From Mollicutes bacterium (GTDB taxonomy: Bacteria; Bacillota_I; Bacilli_A; Izemoplasmatales; Izemoplasmataceae): DNA of 11,346 nucleotides. Below, one piece after another: positions 6,822 to 11,346 of the stretch (its first letter is position 1; the number at the start of each line of letters is the position of its first letter). The position numbers were made by a program, and so were the translations under genes. The stretch spans positions 1 through 11,346 of the forward strand of contig PWHD01000011.1 of NCBI GenBank assembly GCA_003555335.1. Reading direction: 5' to 3'. The notes under the pieces were generated by a model, which worked only from the letters and a program-made list of their open reading frames with translations, ran no database searches and was not told the origin of the DNA.

Positions 6822-7787
6822 TCCATCATCTCCTTTTCCTTTGCCATTACTTCTGTTCTCTGTCGGTGCTTCCGGCTCTTCCGGTGCCCCACCTCCAGAA
6901 CCAACATCCACCTCCTTGTAGGTGACCTCCCTCACAATCTGCTTGGGATCACCGGACAAGGTGATGGCGCCATCCTCACCAACCTGGTAGCCAACCTTGT
7001 AGAACCTTTCCCCACCAGGCTCACCTGGCCCAGGGATACCTCGTCCACTGACCCGGAATATGACTTGATCATCATACACCTCCTCCAACCAGTGTGAGGA
7101 GAAGTCAGTGTCCATAGAGTCCAACTTGCTCCTGACGGCATCAACGAGCTGTTGATAGCCGATTTCCGCCGCATTGCTCAGAAAGTTCTGCGGCGCATAC
7201 ACCTTCGTCACACCACCACCTCCTTCCTTGTTAGCACGCACACCGCAGCCATCCTCCCAAGAACATGCACCCTTGCCGCCAGGCAGTAGGGCAAGGTGGT
7301 CTGGCCGAATGTTTCGAGCAACTGCAGCGTACTGCTCTTCGTTGTAGGTGCCCTGAACAGGCTCAAAATCTGAGAACAACCCTGTCGAAACCTCCATAGG
7401 TCGTTGGTATCTCAGAGCTTCCATCACCAAAGGCGACACTGATTGCGCCTTCGCCTCGTCCACCCAGATCTCGCCCCGAAGCTTCCCTCCCTCAAATCTG
7501 GTGTTAAAGAGCCAACCAACGGTTTGATTATCTATGATCTCAGGAGTGTTGCAAGATACTGGCACCCCCTCATCATTTTCGGGATGGAGCACCGGCACAG
7601 GCCTCCCATTCCAAGAAGAAGCATATTTCGCCAGCTCCTCCTCGGTATATAGAACAGGACCATTGCTCCCATTGTGTACGCCAGGTGTCATGAGGATCAC
7701 AGGGGCAACTATATGCTTCTTGCCCTGGAACTGCTCCTCTCTCAGCACATACCCTTGCGTATGGGTGCTAAAAACATCAGCCATCAT
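6348..7787 (-). CDS. Prohead maturation protease with C-terminal scaffold (DUF2213-like)
   Basis: A 479-residue protein. ATG 7785-7787 overlaps the minor head gene by 4 nt (ATGA) with AGGAGG just upstream; a second ATG follows directly at 7784. Residues 1-185 are the protease-like part: a strand near GYVLREEQF, VPVLHPE with candidate His68, QTVGWLF, MEVSTGL with candidate Ser134, and RPDHLALLPG (161-170) followed by GACSWEDGCG. The last two are hallmarks of DUF2213 phage proteins, regarded as head maturation proteases. Residues 200-295 form a second domain with EEVYDDQVIF and RFYKVGYQVG. Residues 296-320 are a Gly/Pro/Glu-rich linker, and 323-479 are a charged, helical, scaffold-like region. 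It should cleave the scaffold and itself inside the prohead. Catalytic residues are assigned by motif only. Confidence 0.85.
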   Translation of the reverse strand: MMADVFSTHTQGYVLREEQFQGKKHIVAPVILMTPGVHNGSNGPVLYTEEELAKYASSWNGRPVPVLHPENDEGVPVSCNTPEIIDNQTVGWLFNTRFEGGKLRGEIWVDEAKAQSVSPLVMEALRYQRPMEVSTGLFSDFEPVQGTYNEEQYAAVARNIRPDHLALLPGGKGACSWEDGCGVRANKEGGGGVTKVYAPQNFLSNAAEIGYQQLVDAVRSKLDSMDTDFSSHWLEEVYDDQVIFRVSGRGIPGPGEPGGERFYKVGYQVGEDGAITLSGDPKQIVREVTYKEVDVGSGGGAPEEPEAPTENRSNGKGKGDDGMKLVDELISSNATQFEEGDREWLDTLSECQLKKLAPVEQAQPTGNTEQAVAILREQMKKPEEFLSVLPDEYRDQFESGLALHRKQRKDLVDGIMANSEFTEEQLAPKGMGELNILHKAIVKPKVSYVGMGDGFNTNAGEEADVLPPAGIEFDVKEVN

Positions 7788-8707
7788 TCCTCCTCCTCAT
7801 CTGTCACATCGAGTGGTAAGGCTATACACCGACAATTGGGGTGCAGAGGTATCAAGGCTTCAATCTCCTCAAGGGTGTATACTCGCCCCTCCAGCGCAGC
7901 ACAGTCTGGGCAAACCATCAGTGGCCCAAAGCCAACAGGGTAGTTGGCAGTCTTCCACTCAGCCTTCACCCGAACACCTACCGCACCCCAATTCCTGTAT
8001 TCTTGCACCATTGCCGAGTGGTGCGCTCGTATTGTCTCTGTCCTGGCGATCGTCCTTGCCCTATTGAGCCCTATGGAATCAACCCGACCATTGATCTCCT
8101 TCGCCATCTTGCCAGGTCCCCAACCCTGCGTCAACCCCTCAGCAAGCTTGCGGCTGATCTGCTGGTCCATTGCCTCCGTAACACCACGAAGCTCACTGAA
8201 TACCCTCGTGTATGCCGACCCTGCCCGATCAAGGTGCTGAGGATGGTGGAACACTGCATCTATGCCACCGAGCTCATCTATTGTTGGCACATTGTGGCCT
8301 GCCCTTCGTAGTTCGGTATGTCCCCTGTCAAGTCCCTTCCTATATGCTGACTTGACGTACATGCCCGACCAATGCTCCTCTACAGGCATCCCCATTTGCT
8401 CCATCCGAGTCACCTCAAGGATGCCCCTTTCCTGCTGATGGCGCAACCAATCCATAAATCCCTCAGCCTTTTGCTGGCTCCTCGAGAAGGCAAATCTCCT
8501 TGCCCCTGGTGAAGATAGTTGTTGGGTCGTAACACTGTTATGCTTGAGCCCAAAGACATCATCCTGGATTATAGCCTTGCGTATGACACCTTTGAGCTCA
8601 CGGAATCGCTTATACATTTCTGCGCCGAAGCGCCTCCGCAACCCCAATGTGTTGGTAGGGTCTCGCCTCCCCTCCCGGACATTGGCTATCGTCAGGCTGT
8701 CACCCAT
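7784..8707 (-). CDS. Minor head protein, SPP1 gp7 / Mu F-like
   Basis: I place the start at ATG 8705-8707 (307 residues): GAGGGAG lies 9 nt upstream, and the ATG overlaps the preceding stop by 8 nt (ATGGGTGA). The open frame runs up to 8833, but that part lies inside the preceding gene. The C-terminal half carries the head-morphogenesis signature: RARTIARTETIRAHHSAM (about 216-233), then a CPDC pair (266-269), GRVYTLEEIEAL and HPNCRC (289-294). The two cysteine pairs and the His probably form a metal-binding knuckle. Members of this family bind the portal region, sit inside the head and are often ejected with DNA; some carry fused toxins. No extra domain is fused here, but putative effector genes lie just upstream. 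Confidence 0.9.
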   Translation of the reverse strand: MGDSLTIANVREGRRDPTNTLGLRRRFGAEMYKRFRELKGVIRKAIIQDDVFGLKHNSVTTQQLSSPGARRFAFSRSQQKAEGFMDWLRHQQERGILEVTRMEQMGMPVEEHWSGMYVKSAYRKGLDRGHTELRRAGHNVPTIDELGGIDAVFHHPQHLDRAGSAYTRVFSELRGVTEAMDQQISRKLAEGLTQGWGPGKMAKEINGRVDSIGLNRARTIARTETIRAHHSAMVQEYRNWGAVGVRVKAEWKTANYPVGFGPLMVCPDCAALEGRVYTLEEIEALIPLHPNCRCIALPLDVTDEEEE

Positions 8708-8939
8708 CTCGCTCAACTCCCTCAGTTGCACCAACCTCAACCACCTCAACAGGCATGAACACATAACGCTTTGTGACCTGCTCATCGCCAGGATCATCGG
8801 CATAGAAGGTGCAGGCAATCGTTGCCGCCTCACCTACAGCCATGCGCAATGTGAACTCTGACACTCTTGTAGCGTCAATATTGAACATCGCCAACAGATC
8901 AATAGCGAATTGGCTACCAGATGGCGTAAATGGTCGCAT
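8700..8939 (-). CDS. Small conserved phage protein; start uncertain
   Basis: From ATG 8937-8939, which has GAGG 5 nt upstream, this gives 79 residues. It has a helix SGSQFAIDLLAMFNIDATRV, then a beta strand pair EFTLRMAVGEAATIACTFYA, an acidic turn and YVFMPVEVVEV. A short helix ending in 'lgiD..rV' followed by strands is a recurrent small phage protein type encoded near head genes, with no role assigned to my knowledge. Other starts are ATG 8978 (92 residues, no good SD) and GTG 9014 (104 residues, no SD). The frame stays open to 9047, and a run of eight G on this strand separates it from an upstream ATG at 9081 that overlaps the preceding stop. The true N-terminus may therefore lie across a frameshift. 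Confidence 0.6.
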   Translation of the reverse strand: MRPFTPSGSQFAIDLLAMFNIDATRVSEFTLRMAVGEAATIACTFYADDPGDEQVTKRYVFMPVEVVEVGATEGVERDG

Positions 8940-9073
8940 ACCTACCTCGTCTATCACCTTTTCGGCGCCGATTAGCATCCCTAACGTCCGACTCCAGGAC
9001 GACTCCGTATGCACCCAAGTAGGGTAGTATGACCCCCCCCGAGCAGCACCTTAAATCCCAGATAATCGCTCCC
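8940..9073 (-). other. Unassigned stretch with an 8-base C/G run; possible broken 5' end of the next gene
   Basis: This is the only gap over 100 nt in an otherwise gapless operon. On the minus strand, ATG 9081 overlaps the previous stop (ATGATTGA, the same 8-nt overlap style seen at the minor head and neck genes). It opens a frame MIEGAIIWDLRCCSGG that reaches a run of eight G at 9033-9040. After the run, the downstream gene is in a different frame; with one G fewer the two would join as one ORF from 9081 to 8700. Whether this is a real short ORF, an assembly error or a frameshift site cannot be decided here. Confidence 0.4.
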
Positions 9074-9280
9074 TCAATCATCTTCTGCCGCCTCGTCACC
9101 GCCCTCAGTGGTCTCTGGATCAGACCTCAGTCTATCAAAGTGGTCGATCGACAGCTTGAGGTTTAGCCCAATCGCCGCAGCCACACCCTCATCACCACCC
9201 TCAATAGATCTTGGCTTAGAGTCCGCCTTGTAGGACATCTTCTCTGCCATGTGCTTTGCTGTTTCTTCGCTTACTGTCAT
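9074..9280 (-). CDS. Small acidic protein of unknown function
   Basis: A 68-residue ORF from ATG 9278-9280, preceded by a G-run (GGGGGGA) that could act as a weak ribosome-binding site. It lies 25 nt after the ADP-ribosyltransferase gene. The sequence starts MTVSEETAKHMAEKMSYKAD, contains EGGDEG, then a helix LNLKLSIDHFDRL, and ends in DPETTEGGDEAAEDD. The terminal DPETTEGGD repeats a peptide found in the acidic N-terminal region of the ADP-ribosyltransferase protein, and the underlying DNA matches over 29 bp with one mismatch. I do not recognise a family. In its position and acidity it could be an accessory or a cargo adaptor, but that is speculation. Confidence 0.5.
   Translation of the reverse strand: MTVSEETAKHMAEKMSYKADSKPRSIEGGDEGVAAAIGLNLKLSIDHFDRLRSDPETTEGGDEAAEDD
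9094..9122. repeat. Direct repeat copy A (29 bp)
   Basis: This 29-bp segment matches 10127-10155 with a single A/G difference at 9101/10134. Both copies are in coding sequence and are read in the same frame as DPETTEGGD. It lies near the 3' end of the small acidic gene. Confidence 0.8.
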
Positions 9281-9305
9281 CGTCCCCCCAAAGTCCCAAA
9301 GTATG

Positions 9306-10340
9306 TTAAGTGCCGAGTGTCCGAAGCACATCAAGGGCATCGTCGCCAACCGATTTGTCTTGGTCCGCCACCCGCACCACCACTTTCTTGCCTGTTGACT
9401 CAACAACTTCAAACTGCAATCCCCTGTCAAGTAGGATCTCGTGCTCATCAGGATACTCAGAGAATGGGGCCATATCGATCGCCCCCACCCCAGGCTCAAC
9501 GAGCACCTCCATCATCACAGGATCATCCATATAGTCGACAGAGGTATCCATGAATGCATAAGCGCCATCCTTATCTGCAGCTGTTGAGCAGAATGCATCA
9601 TCCTGATATCTTGCGCCAACCTTGTCCGCACCGAGCTCTTGAATGACACTCCTGTCCATAACTCGGTATGTTCGGATGGGCTCCTCAATCCGACTGTGGG
9701 TCATAGCCTCATCAATGTCGCTTATGTAATCAACCATCCAATCAGCACTATCGGCGCCGATGCGGCCAACTTCGATGTCGTCGGCAATGGCGGCACCACT
9801 ACGCAAGGCAGGATTGAGCTCCGCATAATTCTCAGAACTATAGGAGCTCAACCCTTGCTCGAGATCCCAATCCAGAATGCTATCGGTCGCTCCCATAGTC
9901 AACCCCTTCTCATCGGGAGTTGGATCGTCCCCACCGAGCCCAAATGGGGAGCCTCGCTCCTCCTGCTGCTCCTGGAATACCTTACCAGCCTCCTTGCGAT
10001 CATTGGGCAACAGCGACGCCCTCCCTGTCGCAACAGCTGTCAAGCTCCCAGGCCCACCAGTCTCCGAAAAGCGACCACCCTCATCACGAGGCTGCACAGC
10101 AGCGTATGGATTATTGATGGTGGGATCGTCACCACCCTCAGTGGTCTCTGGATCATCGCCCAAGTCATCATCAGTGAGGAAAGGGAACTGTGCCTTCATC
10201 CCCTCCGCCTCGTCGATCTCCTCGTCATCCCCATCATCCTCAACAACCTCATCGGATGATTTCGGCTTCTCCAACTCAGGCAGCTCGTCATAGGACGTCA
10301 CCTCAAAGAACTCGTCCATTCTTGCCTTTTCGTCACTCAT
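9306..10340 (-). CDS. ADP-ribosyltransferase domain protein (probable virion-associated effector)
   Basis: The product has 344 residues from ATG 10338-10340, with GGGGTGA just upstream; a GTG two codons earlier is an alternative. Residues 1-75 are strongly acidic. A PRDEGGRFSETGGPGS motif follows at about 84-99, then a Gly/Pro-rich linker. The C-terminal ~180 residues match R-S-E class ADP-ribosyltransferases: an N-terminal helix with SSENYAELNPALRSG, the strand IRTYRVMD (first Arg about 226), DAFCSTA (the STS-like motif, about 249-255), EYPDEHEILLDRG with an E-x-E pair (about 299 and 301), and FEVVES. This class transfers ADP-ribose from NAD+ to a protein; the ExE form usually targets arginine. 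Phage relatives are often packaged and ejected with DNA. The target is unknown. Confidence 0.8.
   Translation of the reverse strand: MSDEKARMDEFFEVTSYDELPELEKPKSSDEVVEDDGDDEEIDEAEGMKAQFPFLTDDDLGDDPETTEGGDDPTINNPYAAVQPRDEGGRFSETGGPGSLTAVATGRASLLPNDRKEAGKVFQEQQEERGSPFGLGGDDPTPDEKGLTMGATDSILDWDLEQGLSSYSSENYAELNPALRSGAAIADDIEVGRIGADSADWMVDYISDIDEAMTHSRIEEPIRTYRVMDRSVIQELGADKVGARYQDDAFCSTAADKDGAYAFMDTSVDYMDDPVMMEVLVEPGVGAIDMAPFSEYPDEHEILLDRGLQFEVVESTGKKVVVRVADQDKSVGDDALDVLRTLGT
10127..10155. repeat. Direct repeat copy B (29 bp)
   Basis: Partner of 9094-9122 (28 of 29 bases identical). It encodes the DPETTEGGD peptide in the acidic N-terminal part of the ADP-ribosyltransferase protein, about 1 kb from the other copy. 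Confidence 0.8.
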
Positions 10341-10348
10341 TGTCACCC

Positions 10349-11346
10349 CTATCCGTCAATGGCAGCCTCCCACTCATGGAAGACCTCCGGATTGATATAA
10401 CTGCTCAAAGCAACCGCCCTTGTGTTCCCAAGTTGTGCAGCAACAGTGTCTGCGACCTCCCTCACTGACTTTGCGAACTCCTTCTTATTCTTAGGTGCCG
10501 TCATCTCGCTCACCTTGCTTGCTGCTGTCGTCGTCCCCTTCCAAGTCCGTATATCCTTGACTTTGAAGCCATCACCCCCATTGCGACCCATAGCATCACG
10601 AACAGAGTCATTCGACACATCAAACAATCTATCATTTGGGCCAACATCCTTGCTCGAGATGTATTCGGCCAAATCCCTATCCTGGAAAGACGTCACACGC
10701 TCCTGGCCACCAGCCTTGCCACCGACATACTTCACCGTCACGGTATCCCCATCAATGCTCTCGATATGCCGACCTTCTAAGGTAGTTGCCCCATACGCCT
10801 GGTGCTCAGCGCCTGTGTCTTTGAGCGAACCCGGCCTCATACCAGTTTCAGTAATAAGAGCGACGCAGGCAGCACTGTCCCTATCCCTTGCTGTCAGTGT
10901 CTCGTCCGCCATCTCCGACTTGGCGCCATCCCTTATTGTGTCTATGTTCTCATTGAGCTGCTTCACCCGTGCGTATTTCTCAACCTCTGCAGCTCGCTGG
11001 TGCTCCTTGCTGTACCTTGACTGAACTCGCCCTTTGCTGTCCTTCCCTATGACCTGCCGAGGTGCTGTTGGGTCATCATTTAAGCGAACATCCGACCAAG
11101 CCTTGGGGACATTGTGCTCCGCCATTCGCTTTTGGTCAGTCTCCGACAACGGTTCGCCATCAGGACCAACCCAGCCCTTGTCGGTGTCAAAGGATGAGCC
11201 GCCACCTTCTGGCGCAAAGCGACCAAGCTCATCACGACTCCTCTCAAAGAGTGTAGCGAGGTTTGCTCCTACTGGTTGCTGTTGTCCCGGTTGCTGTTGT
11301 CCCGGTTGCTGTTGTCCCGGTTGCTGCGGCATCTGGTCGGGATCTA
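10349..11346 (-). CDS. Type IB DNA topoisomerase domain protein, 5' end off window (possible portal fusion)
   Basis: The frame is open to the window edge. The first ATG (11330-11332) has no SD site and is preceded in frame by Asp-Pro-Asp-Gln, so the gene probably starts outside. Counting from that Met (327 residues): a Pro/Gln repeat (1-20), RDELGRFAPEGGGSS (33-47), then a complete topoisomerase IB pattern. That pattern comprises WVGPDGEPLSETDQKRM and VPKAWSDVRL, IGKDSKGRVQSRYS (95-108), ETGMRPGS with catalytic Arg166, YGATTLEGRHI, GGKAGG with Lys206, KDIRTWKGTTTA with Arg262, LGNT with Asn303 in the His/Asn position, and SYINPEV with nucleophile Tyr312. These enzymes nick and reseal one strand to relax supercoils. 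The tail-like Pro/Gln start recalls portal C-termini (inference). Finding one in the head operon is unusual. Confidence 0.82.
   Translation of the reverse strand, partial: DPDQMPQQPGQQQPGQQQPGQQQPVGANLATLFERSRDELGRFAPEGGGSSFDTDKGWVGPDGEPLSETDQKRMAEHNVPKAWSDVRLNDDPTAPRQVIGKDSKGRVQSRYSKEHQRAAEVEKYARVKQLNENIDTIRDGAKSEMADETLTARDRDSAACVALITETGMRPGSLKDTGAEHQAYGATTLEGRHIESIDGDTVTVKYVGGKAGGQERVTSFQDRDLAEYISSKDVGPNDRLFDVSNDSVRDAMGRNGGDGFKVKDIRTWKGTTTAASKVSEMTAPKNKKEFAKSVREVADTVAAQLGNTRAVALSSYINPEVFHEWEAAIDG
11276..11326 (-). repeat. Tandem 15-bp repeat encoding Pro-Gly-Gln-Gln-Gln
   Basis: Three perfect 15-bp units (11276-11290, 11291-11305, 11306-11320) plus 6 bp of a fourth. On the minus strand they encode PGQQQ repeats in the flexible segment ahead of the topoisomerase domain. 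The identical codons point to recent slippage expansion. Confidence 0.9.

Noticed and set aside
6225..7097. 290-codon open frame on the plus strand
   Set aside because: It runs antisense to the protease and decoration genes, which have clear family motifs and SD sites. Its translation is leucine-rich and low in structure, as expected from the reverse of coding DNA.
7784..8833. Longer form of the minor head protein from 8833
   Set aside because: The extra 42 codons overlap the preceding gene, read as Met/Arg/Leu-rich shadow sequence, and lack an SD, whereas the ATG at 8707 has GAGGGAG and an overlap typical of this operon.
9639..10259. 206-codon plus-strand open frame
   Set aside because: It is antisense to the ADP-ribosyltransferase gene with no domain pattern.
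11276..11326. CRISPR-like repeats
   Set aside because: The units are 15 bp and contiguous with no spacers, and they are in frame inside a coding region.
10349..11332. Reading the topoisomerase domain as a tyrosine integrase
   Set aside because: The two families share a catalytic fold, but the GKDSKGR, YGATTLEGRH, DIRTWKGT and LGNT...SYINP motifs are specific to topoisomerase IB. No arm-binding or core-binding integrase domain and no attachment site is visible.

Overview
The window is a stretch of the structural (virion) module of a tailed bacteriophage or prophage with an HK97-type head. Every supported gene lies on the minus strand, so transcription runs from position 11346 towards 1. The genes are packed with overlaps of 1-22 nt or short gaps, most have clear Shine-Dalgarno (SD) sites, and I see no promoter, terminator, RNA gene, CRISPR array, insertion sequence or attachment site. 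The host cannot be named. The strong GGAGG-type sites point to a bacterial host, and nothing shows whether the phage is temperate or virulent. Both ends cut through genes.

Top of the operon (11346-9074): a protein with a Pro/Gln-rich tail leading into a complete type IB topoisomerase domain, open at the window edge and possibly fused to an upstream portal protein (inference); an acidic protein ending in an ADP-ribosyltransferase domain; and a small acidic protein. The two enzymes share a RDExGRF..GG peptide just ahead of their enzymatic parts, which suggests a common tag or linker.

Head morphogenesis (9047-4386): a small conserved phage protein with a doubtful start, an SPP1 gp7/Mu F-like minor head protein, a DUF2213-type maturation protease with a nested in-frame scaffold start, a probable decoration protein, an encapsulin-like HK97-fold major capsid protein, and a small conserved protein.

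Carbohydrate-modification cassette (4386-1019): five translationally coupled genes lie between the capsid block and the head-tail connector genes. They encode a Maf/DUF115-like putative glycosyltransferase, a left-handed beta-helix acyltransferase, a GT2-like glycosyltransferase, a DxD-containing glycosyltransferase and a PAPS-type sulfotransferase. Such a set could build and attach a decorated, perhaps acylated and sulfated, glycan. Its position suggests that the target is a virion protein such as the capsid, but that is inference.

Neck and tail start (1032-1): a head-tail adaptor, a head-closure-like protein, and the start of an HK97 gp10-like tail completion protein running off the left edge. 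The two most notable features are the glycan/sulfation cassette inside the head operon and the pair of putative virion-carried enzymes (topoisomerase IB and ADP-ribosyltransferase) beside the minor head gene.
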